Shown: one piece after another, positions 12,496 to 22,892 of the stretch
How the letters are laid out: the number at the start of each line of letters is the position of its first letter
Numbering within the stretch: the stretch's first letter is position 1
Assembly: GCA_003209065.1 (NCBI GenBank)
Contig: QCSX01000002.1
Location: forward strand, 18,891 to 82,890
Direction: 5' to 3'
Source: Prochlorococcus sp. AG-670-N10
GTDB lineage: Bacteria > Cyanobacteriota > Cyanobacteriia > PCC-6307 > Cyanobiaceae
Length of the DNA stretch: 64,000 nt
Translations under genes and position numbers: made by a program
Notes under the pieces: model-generated
Seen by the model: only the letters and a program-made list of their open reading frames with translations
Database searches by the model: none
Told to the model about the DNA's origin: nothing

Positions 12496-12724
12496 GAAGC
12501 TTTGATCATTAAGTGAAAAATCCGAAATTGATCTGCCTGTCTGAGAAATCCTAAGACTTTTTACTTTAGGTAATCTATAACACTATTTAAATTTTTCAAC
12601 AATTTTAAAAAAAAATTATCTAAACACAATTTTTGTGAGTTAGATGTTCAATCTTTAAGGCAAATTTTACTACTAAATGTATAAAATCGCCCTAATTAAA
12701 CTTTTACCTAGTTAAATTCACCGT

Positions 12725-12732
12725 AGAAAGGA
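12725..12732 (+). promoter_or_regulatory. Shine-Dalgarno-like motif for the sigma factor gene
   Basis: gaaaggag 7 nt upstream of ATG 12740. Confidence 0.5.
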
Positions 12733-12739
12733 GTCCATT

Positions 12740-13933
12740 ATGTGCCCAGTTGCAGCAAAATCAAAAAATTTTAATCCTAGTTCTAAGAAAAAAATTAATA
12801 AAAAAATTGATTCAAATTTAGAAACCAGTCAAAAAGATGGAGAAATCATCCCTGATAAAGATCTAATTCAAAACTCGCAACAAAATTCCGTCGACGATAA
12901 AAGAAATATTGAAAATACTGAAGAATTTAATGGTTCTGATGAAGAGGCTAAAGGTCTTGGGAACGTAAAGCTTGGACCAAAGGGAATATACACAGAAGAT
13001 TCGATAAGAGTTTATCTTCAGGAAATTGGAAGAATTAGATTATTAAGACCCGATGAAGAAATTGAACTAGCGAGAAAAATAGCTGATCTACTTCAACTCG
13101 AGGAGTTAGCGACACAATACGAGTCTGAGAAAGGATATTTCCCTTCAGTTAAAGAATGGGCTGAATTAATAGACATGCCTCTTTCTAAATTCAGAAGAAG
13201 ATTGCTTTTAGGGAGAAGAGCAAAAGAAAAGATGGTGCAATCTAATTTAAGACTAGTTGTTTCTATTGCCAAGAAATACATGAATAGAGGTTTATCTTTT
13301 CAAGATTTAATACAAGAAGGGAGCTTAGGCTTGATAAGGGCTGCGGAAAAATTTGACCATGAAAAAGGTTATAAATTTTCTACTTACGCTACTTGGTGGA
13401 TTCGCCAAGCAATAACAAGAGCGATAGCAGATCAAAGTAGAACTATCAGATTACCTGTTCACTTATATGAAACAATTTCAAGGATTAAAAAAACAACAAA
13501 AGTTCTTAGTCAAGAATTCGGGAGAAAGCCTAGTGAAGAAGAGATCGCTGAAAGTATGGAAATGACTATCGAAAAATTAAGATTTATAGCTAAAAGTGCT
13601 CAGCTTCCAATTTCCCTAGAGACGCCTATTGGGAAAGAAGAAGATTCAAGACTTGGAGACTTTATAGAGGCTGATATTGAGAATCCAGAGCAAGATGTAT
13701 CTAAAACTTTATTAAGAGAAGATTTAGAGGGAGTTTTAGCCACTCTAAGTCCTAGAGAAAGGGATGTCCTAAGGTTGCGATATGGAATTGATGATGGAAG
13801 GATGAAAACTCTTGAAGAGATAGGACAAATTTTTGATGTTACAAGAGAAAGAATTAGACAGATAGAAGCAAAAGCGCTTAGAAAGCTTAGACATCCAAAC
13901 AGAAATGGAGTTTTAAAAGAATATATTAAATAA
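12740..13933 (+). CDS. rpoD: RNA polymerase primary sigma factor, RpoD/SigA type
   Basis: [16 protein letters not shown] (1.2), [73 protein letters not shown] (2), region 4 [30 protein letters not shown]. Confidence 0.96.
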   Translation: MCPVAAKSKNFNPSSKKKINKKIDSNLETSQKDGEIIPDKDLIQNSQQNSVDDKRNIENTEEFNGSDEEAKGLGNVKLGPKGIYTEDSIRVYLQEIGRIRLLRPDEEIELARKIADLLQLEELATQYESEKGYFPSVKEWAELIDMPLSKFRRRLLLGRRAKEKMVQSNLRLVVSIAKKYMNRGLSFQDLIQEGSLGLIRAAEKFDHEKGYKFSTYATWWIRQAITRAIADQSRTIRLPVHLYETISRIKKTTKVLSQEFGRKPSEEEIAESMEMTIEKLRFIAKSAQLPISLETPIGKEEDSRLGDFIEADIENPEQDVSKTLLREDLEGVLATLSPRERDVLRLRYGIDDGRMKTLEEIGQIFDVTRERIRQIEAKALRKLRHPNRNGVLKEYIK

Positions 13934-14028
13934 AAAAGTTAAATTAAATTTTTAAGGTTACAAATATTACCAAACATTATCTTAAAGTAGATGTGACTAT
14001 ATCTTAAACCTAATTAAACCAATATTTA

Positions 14029-14979
14029 ATGACTAAATTAAAATTAAAGATAGCTAGTAGAAGAAGTAAATTGGCAATGGTACAAACAGTATGGGTTAAA
14101 GAGCAGTTAGAAAAACATATCTCTTCCTTGGAGGTATCTATAGAGGCCATGGCAACCCAAGGTGACAAAATTCTCGATGTCGCATTAGCAAAAATAGGAG
14201 ATAAAGGACTTTTTACAAAAGAACTTGAAGCTCAAATGCTTATAGGTCATGCAGATATTGCAGTACATTCATTAAAAGATTTGCCAACTAATTTACCTGA
14301 TGGACTTACATTAGGATGTATTACAAAAAGAGAAGATCCTTCAGATGCTTTAGTAGTTAATAAAAAAAATAAAATTTATCAATTAGAAAGTTTACCTCCA
14401 GGTTCAATTGTTGGAACAAGCTCCTTAAGGAGACTTGCTCAATTAAGATATAAATTTCCGCATCTTGACTTCAAAGATATTAGGGGGAACGTTATTACAA
14501 GAATAGAAAAACTAGATTCAGGAGAATTTGACTGTATTATTCTGGCTGCAGCGGGTTTAAAAAGATTAGGATTTGAATCAAGAATTCACCAAATTATTCC
14601 TAATGAGATTTCCCTTCATGCCGTTGGCCAAGGTGCTTTAGGAATTGAATGTAAATCTGATGATAAAGAAGTTCTTAAAATTATAAGTGTCCTAGAAGAT
14701 AAGGTCTCGAGCCAAAGATGTTTAGCAGAAAGATCTTTTTTAAGAGAACTTGAAGGGGGATGTCAAGTTCCTATAGGAGTTAATAGTAGTATTCAAAATG
14801 ATGAAATAGCCCTAACAGGAATGGTCGCATCTATTGATGGGAAAAGACTTATAAAAGATGAATCGATAGGAAATATTAAATATCCAGAGGAAGTTGGTAA
14901 GAAATTAGCTGAAAAGCTAAAACTTCAGGGGGCTGATAAAATTCTTTCGGAAATATTTGAACAATTTAGAGAGAAGTAA
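14029..14979 (+). CDS. hemC: Porphobilinogen deaminase
   Basis: [50 protein letters not shown] motifs. Confidence 0.96.
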   Translation: MTKLKLKIASRRSKLAMVQTVWVKEQLEKHISSLEVSIEAMATQGDKILDVALAKIGDKGLFTKELEAQMLIGHADIAVHSLKDLPTNLPDGLTLGCITKREDPSDALVVNKKNKIYQLESLPPGSIVGTSSLRRLAQLRYKFPHLDFKDIRGNVITRIEKLDSGEFDCIILAAAGLKRLGFESRIHQIIPNEISLHAVGQGALGIECKSDDKEVLKIISVLEDKVSSQRCLAERSFLRELEGGCQVPIGVNSSIQNDEIALTGMVASIDGKRLIKDESIGNIKYPEEVGKKLAEKLKLQGADKILSEIFEQFREK

Positions 14980-14985
14980 TTTTTG

Positions 14986-15576
14986 TTAATCAACTAATTT
15001 AGGTTCAATTTCTTTTTGATATCTAGATTCACAATCTTGAATTACTTTTACAGCTTCTTCAATTCCATAAAAGCCATTAACAGTACATGTCCCTGGTTTT
15101 TTTAGATCTTTATAATGTTCCCAATAATACTTTGTCTCATTAAGCCAATGTTCCCCAAGATCCTCAAAAGTATGAATATGATCCATTCTCTTATCATCTG
15201 ATAGGACAGCAATTACTTTGTCATCAACTTCTCCTCCATCATCAAATTTCATCACTCCAATTATCCTTGACTCTACGATTGAACCTGGCACTAGTGGTTC
15301 AGTAACACCAACTATTTCAATATCAAGAGGATCACCATCCTCATCCCAAGTTCTTGGAATACATCCATAAGCAAAAGGGTATGCGAGTGATGAATAACCA
15401 ACTCTATCAAGTTTCAAATGTCCCGTTTCAGTAATTAACTCATACTTATTTATAGTATTAGAATTTAACTCAACAATTGTATTAACGATTGATTTTGTAT
15501 TGTCTGTAAAAGCATCTAAAATATGCAATAAATTTGGGGTAACTCTACTTGGGGGTTGATTAAGGTTTGCCATCAA
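14986..15576 (-). CDS. ppa: Inorganic pyrophosphatase, family I
   Basis: NSNTINKYELITETGHLKLDRVGYSSLAYPFAYGCIPRTWDEDGDPLDIEIVG...DDKVIAVLSDDKRMDHIHTFEDL. Confidence 0.9.
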   Translation of the reverse strand: MMANLNQPPSRVTPNLLHILDAFTDNTKSIVNTIVELNSNTINKYELITETGHLKLDRVGYSSLAYPFAYGCIPRTWDEDGDPLDIEIVGVTEPLVPGSIVESRIIGVMKFDDGGEVDDKVIAVLSDDKRMDHIHTFEDLGEHWLNETKYYWEHYKDLKKPGTCTVNGFYGIEEAVKVIQDCESRYQKEIEPKLVD

Positions 15577-15635
15577 AAAATTATTTTTATTTATCCTACA
15601 TCCTCACACTCAATCAAATTCTAAAACGTAAATTT

Positions 15636-17141
15636 TTAGCAGAAATCTTTTATTTTCGATCTCAAATGATTAACAAAGTACTTTGATGTTAGTTCTTCTC
15701 CAGTTACATTTTTCACTAGTTTCATAGAGTTAACAGATCTTCCATAGTTGTGAATATTATTTTTTAACCATAAAATTATTTTTTCATATTCTCCATCTTC
15801 AACTAAATTATCAATTAATCCTATTTCCTTTTCCATTTGCGAAGAGATTTGTGCACTTATAAGATGACCTAATAAGTACGAAGGGAAATATCCAAATGCT
15901 CCTTCACTCCAATGAACATCTTGCAAACAACCCTCAGCATCATTTGATGGCCTAATCCCTAAAAGTTCCTCATATCTTTTGTTCCATTCTGATGGTACAT
16001 CTTTCGCTTCTAGACCTCCTTCAATTAAATCTATTTCAAGTTCAGTTCTAATTAAAATATGCAACCCATAGCTTAATTCATCTGCCTCAACTCTATTTAA
16101 ACCTGGTTTCAAATGGTTAATAGATTTCCATAGTTCTAAATGATTATTTAAAGAACAACCCTCAGAAACAAAATGTTTGAAAAACCTTTTAGAAAAAGAT
16201 TTTGATTTAACTATCCTATTTTCCCAAAATAAAGATTGGCTTTCATGAACACCCATTGATGTTGCTTGACCCAAAGGCCACGCAAACCATTGATGACTCT
16301 GAGATGGCAAACCCTGCTCATAAATCGAATGTCCCCACTCATGCGCAGTAGCTAGAAAACTTGATAAGGGTTCCCCTTCTACAACTCTAGTAGTAATCCT
16401 ATAGTCATCTGGGCCTAAAGTAATAGAAAAAGGATGGGGAGATTTTGCAACAACTAGTAGATTTTCATCTCTCCCAAACTCATCAAGTAATTTAGAACAT
16501 AAATTTTGCTGAGATTTAGGACTTAAATCCCAATGGTACTTTTCTGATTTATTGAGATCACTCATTAGAGATGGGATAGCTTCTTTAAGTGGCTGAAAAA
16601 TTTTATTTAACCACTCCAGAGTTAAATCCGGCTCAAAAGGCTGAGCTAAAGTTTCCCAAGGTGTGTATTTATCTGATATTTGTTTTGTCTCTTCAATACG
16701 TAATTCAATCAAATTTTTAAAAATTGGTAAGAAAATCTCAAAGTCGGATTTTCTTTTGGCTTCTTGCCAACTTTCATAACCTTTTGATTTAGCTTTAGAA
16801 AGTGCTTCAACTAGTTTAGGATCTAAATTTTTTTGCCTATTAAATTCCTTGATTAATAATTCAAGGTTTCTTTTTTTACTTCGAATAATTTCTTGATTTA
16901 ATGATTTATCTAAGCCATCTCTAAACTCATCCTGAGCAGCTTTAATTAAATCTGAAAACTCTTCAGAGGAATTTCTCTTATGCAGTATTTTTGCGATATA
17001 CGTAAGTTGTTCAGATCTCCATGACGCTCCTTTATTCGGCATACCTGTATTTTGATCCCAATAAAGAGTACTCTGAATTGAGCCTAATATTTGAGTTTCC
17101 TTTAAATAAGCTCCAAGCTTATTCCATTCTTTTTCAGACAA
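15636..17141 (-). CDS. Carboxypeptidase Taq, M32 metallopeptidase
   Basis: HEWGHSIYEQGLP (HExxH-like), RVEADELSYGLHILIRTELE, LQDVHWSEGAFGYFPSYLLG. Confidence 0.94.
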   Translation of the reverse strand: MSEKEWNKLGAYLKETQILGSIQSTLYWDQNTGMPNKGASWRSEQLTYIAKILHKRNSSEEFSDLIKAAQDEFRDGLDKSLNQEIIRSKKRNLELLIKEFNRQKNLDPKLVEALSKAKSKGYESWQEAKRKSDFEIFLPIFKNLIELRIEETKQISDKYTPWETLAQPFEPDLTLEWLNKIFQPLKEAIPSLMSDLNKSEKYHWDLSPKSQQNLCSKLLDEFGRDENLLVVAKSPHPFSITLGPDDYRITTRVVEGEPLSSFLATAHEWGHSIYEQGLPSQSHQWFAWPLGQATSMGVHESQSLFWENRIVKSKSFSKRFFKHFVSEGCSLNNHLELWKSINHLKPGLNRVEADELSYGLHILIRTELEIDLIEGGLEAKDVPSEWNKRYEELLGIRPSNDAEGCLQDVHWSEGAFGYFPSYLLGHLISAQISSQMEKEIGLIDNLVEDGEYEKIILWLKNNIHNYGRSVNSMKLVKNVTGEELTSKYFVNHLRSKIKDFC

Positions 17142-17251
17142 AAATATTTAACTTAGTTATCTATTATTTTAAGACAAAAATATTTTTCTAAGTATAAAAT
17201 TTTCAAACTATATTCATAATAGGATATTGCTTATTAGGACTTTAAATATTT

Positions 17252-17737
17252 ATGGAACAAATTTTCTCAAAATTAAACTTTATAACCAACGGGGAGGGTT
17301 TCACTGATATTACTGATGATTTAAATTTATTCATACAAAAAAGTAATTTTGATTCAGGAATTTTTTGCTTAACCTCACTACACACAAGTTGCAGTTTGAC
17401 TATTAATGAAAATGCAGATCCAAATGTTCTTAAAGATCTAGAAAAGTTCATTAAATCTATAGTTCCGTACAACTGTCATACCTCGTTATCAAAAGAAAGA
17501 GAGGAGATATATTATGAACATTTTCAAGAAGGAGAGGACGATATGCCAGCTCATATTAAAACTGCTTTAACAAATACTAATTTGTCTTTAAGCTTTCAAA
17601 AAGGGAGACTCATACTTGGCACTTGGCAAGCAATTTATTTATGGGAACATCGATTTAGTACAAAAAAAAGAAGTATTAGTGTACATATTATTGGGGAAAA
17701 AAAATCAAGTATCTATAATAGTAAACAGTCACAATAA
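17252..17737 (+). CDS. YjbQ/UPF0047 family protein
   Basis: LTSLHTSCSLTINENADPNVL...EGEDDMPAHIKTAL...GTWQAIYLWEHR pattern. Confidence 0.9.
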   Translation: MEQIFSKLNFITNGEGFTDITDDLNLFIQKSNFDSGIFCLTSLHTSCSLTINENADPNVLKDLEKFIKSIVPYNCHTSLSKEREEIYYEHFQEGEDDMPAHIKTALTNTNLSLSFQKGRLILGTWQAIYLWEHRFSTKKRSISVHIIGEKKSSIYNSKQSQ

Positions 17738-17743
17738 ATAGTT

Positions 17744-18034
17744 ATGAAACCATACCTTTTAGAAAATGAGGAATTAAAAGAACTATCTACCAAAATAGGA
17801 GGATGGAGAATTATGACAAATCATATTGAAAGAGAATTTAATTTTAGTAATTTTATAGAAGCATTCTCCTTTATGACAAAGATTGCTTTAATTTGCGAGA
17901 AACATAACCATCATCCAAATTTGGAAAATGTCTATTCAAAAGTAATAATTAAACTAAGTACTCATGATTTAGGCGGAATTACTAATTTAGATCAAACAAT
18001 GGCTTCAGAAATTAATGATATTTTCGAAAAATAA
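17744..18034 (+). CDS. Pterin-4a-carbinolamine dehydratase (PCD/DCoH)
   Basis: REFNFSNFIEAFSFMTKIALICEKHNHHPNLENVYSKVIIKLSTHDLGGIT. Confidence 0.92.
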   Translation: MKPYLLENEELKELSTKIGGWRIMTNHIEREFNFSNFIEAFSFMTKIALICEKHNHHPNLENVYSKVIIKLSTHDLGGITNLDQTMASEINDIFEK

Positions 18035-18078
18035 TTTACAATTCATAAAACTATATTAGTTTCAAAATAACCATCAAA

Positions 18079-19110
18079 ATGGCAGGAAATTTACTCCCTA
18101 TTACGATTATTAGTGGATTCTTGGGTTCAGGTAAAACTACACTTTTAAATCACATTTTAAAAAATCAAGTTGGAATTAAAACGGCTGTTTTAGTTAATGA
18201 ATTTGGAGAGATAGGTATTGATAATGAATTAATTATAAAAACTGCTGAAGATATGATCGAATTAAATAACGGATGCATTTGTTGCACAATAAACGGAGAA
18301 TTATTAAATACTGTTTCTAAGATATTAGACAGACCTGAAAAAATAGATTATTTAATTGTTGAGACTACTGGACTCGCAGATCCACTTCCTGTAGCAATGA
18401 CTTTTGCCGGGGGTGATCTTAGAGAAAAAGTAAGATTAGATTCGATTATTACTATTATTGATGCAGATAACTTTGATTTTGATTTAAAAAACTCTAGCGT
18501 TGCCTACTCACAAATTTTATATGGTGATATTTTACTACTAAATAAATGTGATTTAGTAACTGATACACATTTGAAAAAGATAGAACAATACATTAATGGG
18601 ATAAAAAAAGAACCAAGAATTTTGAGATCGATTAATAGTGAAGTTGGTTTGCAAACAATAATGAGTGTGGGACTTTTCGAAACAGATAATTTTCAATTTA
18701 AAGAGAAGATGAATAGGAATAAAGCTTCTCATGATCACTCTTCCCATTCACATGATCACTCTTCCCATTCACATGATCACTCTTCCCATTCACATGATTC
18801 AATAAATAATATAGAGGGATTTACATCTATTTCTTTTGAGACGAATGATCCATTTTCTTTAAGAAAGTTTCAAAATTTCTTAGATAATCAAATCTCACAA
18901 AATGTATTTAGAGCTAAAGGCATTTTATGGTTTATGGAAAGCGAAAGAAAACATATTTTTCATTTATCTGGTAAACGTTTTTCTCTTGATGATTGTGAAT
19001 GGGAAAATGAAAAATCAAATAAAATTGTTCTAATAGGAAAGGATTTAGATCATCAAACTATTAAGAATCAGCTTGATTGTTGTAGATTTAATTATAAAGA
19101 AGAAGCATAA
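18079..19110 (+). CDS. CobW/P47K-family GTPase metallochaperone with His-rich linker
   Basis: Walker A GFLGSGKTTLLNH, CICCT metal motif, NKCDL, His-rich repeat, CobW C-terminal domain. Confidence 0.95.
   Translation: MAGNLLPITIISGFLGSGKTTLLNHILKNQVGIKTAVLVNEFGEIGIDNELIIKTAEDMIELNNGCICCTINGELLNTVSKILDRPEKIDYLIVETTGLADPLPVAMTFAGGDLREKVRLDSIITIIDADNFDFDLKNSSVAYSQILYGDILLLNKCDLVTDTHLKKIEQYINGIKKEPRILRSINSEVGLQTIMSVGLFETDNFQFKEKMNRNKASHDHSSHSHDHSSHSHDHSSHSHDSINNIEGFTSISFETNDPFSLRKFQNFLDNQISQNVFRAKGILWFMESERKHIFHLSGKRFSLDDCEWENEKSNKIVLIGKDLDHQTIKNQLDCCRFNYKEEA
18730..18798 (+). repeat. 21-bp tandem repeat (3 perfect copies plus partial) encoding HDHSSHS
   Basis: catgatcactcttcccattca at 18730, 18751 and 18772, then catgat. 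Confidence 0.97.
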
Positions 19111-19128
19111 TAAAGTATTATTTAATAT

Positions 19129-20668
19129 TTGAAAAATTTTTATTAAAAAAACAAAGCATTTATTATCAGATTTAAAGCCTTTAAATGTTGCATCTTTAAT
19201 AGTTGCAATTGTTCTTATAATTCCAATTTTTAATTTCTTAATTGAAGGAATAGATTTTATTTTAGGTGGAAAATTCTCTTTAGGTATTGCTGGAAGAAAA
19301 GAAATATTTGGCACATTAAAACTTTTAATCTTTATAAGTTTTTTTGGAGGTGGTTTAGGAACCTTAAATGGTTGGTTACTATCAAATTGCGAATTTAGAT
19401 TAAGGAAAACTCTTCGTATTTTTCAACTAATTCCACTAGCAACCCCAGCATATTTGTTAACAGCAGTATCACAGGATTTAGCAAGTATCTTAGGTTACCA
19501 AATAACTGGTTTATGGTGGGGAGTTCTTATTCTTTCAATTACTACCTACCCTTATGTTTTTTTACTCGCTAACGAAAGTTTTAATAAATTTGGAGTTAAT
19601 CAAATCAATGCTAGTAGAGGGTTAGGGGTTGGGCCATGGGGTAGCTTTTTTAAAATTGCTCTCCCAATGGCATTCCCTGCATTAATAACAGGAATCAGCC
19701 TTATGTGTATGGAAGTTATGAATGAATTAGGAACTGTTGAGTTGTTAAATATTCCAAGTATTTCTAAAGGTATAACTGAAAATTGGATCATTGAAGGTAA
19801 TCCTAAGAGCGCTATTGGATTATCATTAGTTGCCTTAATAATAGTTTTTACTTTAATTTTGTTTGAAAAAATTTCAAGAAGGGAGACAAAGCGTTGGAGT
19901 GAAAATCCTGCATCATTAAGTTCTCTAGGATTTGAGTTAAAAGGCAATAGATCTTACTTAGCATATTTATTTACTTTATTCCCACCATTATTTTCTATTG
20001 GAATTCCATTTTCTTGGTTCCTATTAAATATTGATCAGTTAAAAAATGGATTCACAACAGAATTAATATCTCTTACTTTTAGAACTATTAGCCTTGGAAT
20101 AATTGCTGCATTAGTAGCATTAATTTTCTCTTTAATATTAACGCTAACTAATCGTCAGAATAAGAATTTACTTATAAGATTAATAATATTCCCGGCAGGT
20201 ATTGGATATGCAATCCCAGGCACAGTATTAGCTATATCATTAATAACAATTTCCAATTCAAAGTTCTATTTTGTTGCCATATTCCTTCTGGTCTGGGGTT
20301 ACGTAGTTCGATTTTTAACTATTTCAAAAGGTTCTCTTGATTCTGGGTTTGAAAGAATATCTCCAACCTTAGATGAGGCTGCAAAGGTACTAGGCTCTAA
20401 TTGGTTTGGTGTTATCAAAAAGATACATATTCCACTATTAAAAGGTCCAATCTTTGTTGGATCACTTTTAGTCTTTGTAGACACAATTAAGGAATTACCA
20501 ATTACATTTATTCTTAGACCTTTCGATTTTGATACCTTATCTGTAAGGATATATCAATATGCTGGAGATGAGCGAATGGCAGAAGCCCTATTACCCGCAT
20601 TATTTATAACAGTCTTGGGGCTGATAGCATCAAGTACGTTAATTCCAAGCTTGGATAAAAAGAGCTAA
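19129..20668 (+). CDS. ABC transporter permease, Fe(III)/FutB-like; N-terminus needs a frameshift or non-canonical start
   Basis: Two inner-membrane permease domains. Track ORF starts at TTG 19454, but manual translation upstream in the same frame gives IKKTKHLLSDLKPLNVASLIVAIVLIIPIFNFLIEGIDFILGGKFSLGIAGRKEIFGTLKLLIFISFFGGGLGTLNGWLLSNCEFRLRKTLRIFQLIPLATPAYLLTAV, clearly part of the same protein. Confidence 0.8.
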
Positions 20669-21575
20669 AATATTTTTAAAAATTTTCTTACTAAGAAGGG
20701 CAGACCTATAAATAAATCTGCCGAGATAGATATCAATCTAAAATAAATTAAACTTACAAGAATTATATTTTGTGGAATATTCTTTCCGCAAAAAAAGAAA
20801 AACAAGCCTCAAATACCACCACTCCTCATGGGGCTGTTGGCAATATTAATCCAATAGCCCAGGACAAACAAAAAATTACCCATAAATAAAAAATAGTATA
20901 TTGAATTTCTAAATTAAAAATATAAAAGCAAATAATAAATCCAATAAATTTTGACAATACAAAAAGAATCTCCATCAAAAAAGCTCTCGCAGGGAAGAAA
21001 GAAATAATTTTTATTCTTTCATCAAATCGATACTTTTTATTGTTAATTTCTAAGGAACTAATGGATTTATCTTTTAAGATTTCAAACCTTTGCAAAATTA
21101 GGTAAATTAATTTTCTATTCAGAAATATCAATGGGATGAGTAATAAAAAGTAAAATGCGGAAAAAAACTATCCCAACTGAAGCTAAGAAGAAAGATGCAC
21201 ACAACATAAAATAAGGCTCAACTAGTGTCGAATAAAAAGCTAATTGAGGTTTACTAATGACTTTTAGAAAGTTGTATCTTTCAAAGAAATGCCAAATGCC
21301 TCCTGGTACATATTTAAGAATATTTGTAAGAACATAAAAGTAAATTAAATTAGTTTTAGTTTTACCAAACCAAGCAACTATATTTTTTCCAAGCTAGGGC
21401 ATTAAAATAAATACTAAATATACAAAATAAAAATGATAATAATATATAATTTCCATTTCTAGCAAAATCAATATTTAATGAAATTTGATCAAAATTCTTA
21501 AAAAAATAAATAAACTAAAATAAAAAGAAAAGAAAGTTTCCTCAGGGTTAAAAAGTTAATATTCTTTAAAAGATT
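20665..21575 (-). pseudogene. Degraded UPF0104/YbhN-like (lysylphosphatidylglycerol synthase TM family-like) membrane protein
   Basis: Reverse-strand fragments in shifting frames: NFLTLRKLSFLFILVYLFF | DQISLNIDFARNGNYILLSFLFCIFSIYFNALAWK | NIVAWFGKTKTNLIYFYVLTNILKYVPGGIWHFFERYNFLK...VEPYFMLCASFFLASVGI | AFYFLLLIPLIFLNRKLIYLILQRF...AIGLILPTAP* | GVVVFEACFSFF | GKNIPQNIILVSLIYFRLISISADLFIGLPFLVRKFLKIF*. Confidence 0.82.
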
Positions 21576-21603
21576 TATAAAATAAATTTTTTTAAATTAA
21601 ATC

Positions 21604-22827
21604 TTATTTCCAATCTTCAAAAGCTTTAAAATTTTTGCATGATTCTCTAATCATATTTCTTACTTCTTGAGCTGTTTTATTATTCTCAATTTGCAATCTT
21701 AAAATTTCATCATTCTCTGGTTTCATATAAATAGTTCCGTTAGGTTTCATAGATTGTTTAAATTTAATTTTTCCAAAAGTTGTTAGACACTCTCCCTTTC
21801 TTCTCAATAAAACCCACCTCGCTTGTTTTCTTTCTCTCAATCCTATAGTCGTAGAATATTCAAACCATAATTTCCTAAAATACGCTTGCTTTTCAATAGG
21901 TAAGATAACTTGGAGAGAAAAACCTATGCGGTTTTTTTTCATATTAATTGTCTTAGAGGAAACATCATAAGCTCCTTCTTTTCTAAATATCTCCAACAAA
22001 TTAGCTATTTCTTCTGATGTTTGATCATCAATCCATGCCTCTTGAACACAAATCTCCTCATATCTTGGACTAATTTTTTGATCTATCAAATTCTCATCTT
22101 TAGAATTAATTTTTAAAACCCTGACCAAATTAGGGCATGGAAGTTTTAAATTCCCAAGACCTACTCCATAGGAATCTATAGAATATTTATAAGGAATTTG
22201 GAAAGATTCAACTAAATTACAAAGTAAGGCTATTCCCGTTGGAGTTGACAATTCGCCCTCTACAAAGTTAAGACTTGAAATCACCTTAATATTTTTTTTT
22301 CTTAATAACTCTATTACCGCAGGAGATGGTATTGATAGTTTGCCATGCTCAGCCTGAATAAAACCTCTCCCTAAAGTTGGTTCATTACAAAAAACGTTCT
22401 TAGGCTTTAAATATTCAATTGAAGTACACACTCCAATAATATCTACTAAGGAATCGATTGCTCCGATCTCATGAAAATGAACTTCTTCTGGGTTAATTCC
22501 ATGAACTCTTCCTTCTGCTAAGGCTAAAGACTCGAAAACATCATAAATTCTTTTTTTTAATTTTTTTTCTAATTGAGCCTTCAGAATTAAATCTTTAATA
22601 CTTTTCCAATCTCTTCTAGTACTTTGATCAAATTTCTCAACATCAACCTTTATTCCTCGAATTGAACAATTTTGAGATTCTCTGAAATTTAAATAATAAA
22701 AATTTTCTAATCCAAAACATGAGAGTGTTTTTTCAATTTCATATTTTGGTACCCCCAAATCATAAAAAGCACCCAATAACATATCCCCTGAGACCCCAGG
22801 AGAGCACTCAATTAAAATTTCTTCCAT
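21604..22827 (-). CDS. larC: LarC-like (DUF111) nickel insertion protein
   Basis: ECSPGVSGDMLLGAFYDLG, EVHFHEIGAIDSLVDIIG, ELSTPTGIALL, typical of LarC/TIGR00299. Confidence 0.88.
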   Translation of the reverse strand: MEEILIECSPGVSGDMLLGAFYDLGVPKYEIEKTLSCFGLENFYYLNFRESQNCSIRGIKVDVEKFDQSTRRDWKSIKDLILKAQLEKKLKKRIYDVFESLALAEGRVHGINPEEVHFHEIGAIDSLVDIIGVCTSIEYLKPKNVFCNEPTLGRGFIQAEHGKLSIPSPAVIELLRKKNIKVISSLNFVEGELSTPTGIALLCNLVESFQIPYKYSIDSYGVGLGNLKLPCPNLVRVLKINSKDENLIDQKISPRYEEICVQEAWIDDQTSEEIANLLEIFRKEGAYDVSSKTINMKKNRIGFSLQVILPIEKQAYFRKLWFEYSTTIGLRERKQARWVLLRRKGECLTTFGKIKFKQSMKPNGTIYMKPENDEILRLQIENNKTAQEVRNMIRESCKNFKAFEDWK

Positions 22828-22892
22828 AACACTTTATAGATTTTTGAATTATAAGAATTCAAGAGATAAAAACTTAACAATAATAATAGATA

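Noticed and set aside
18730-18798. Possible CRISPR-like repeat
   Set aside because: 21-bp head-to-tail units without spacers, in frame within the CobW gene.
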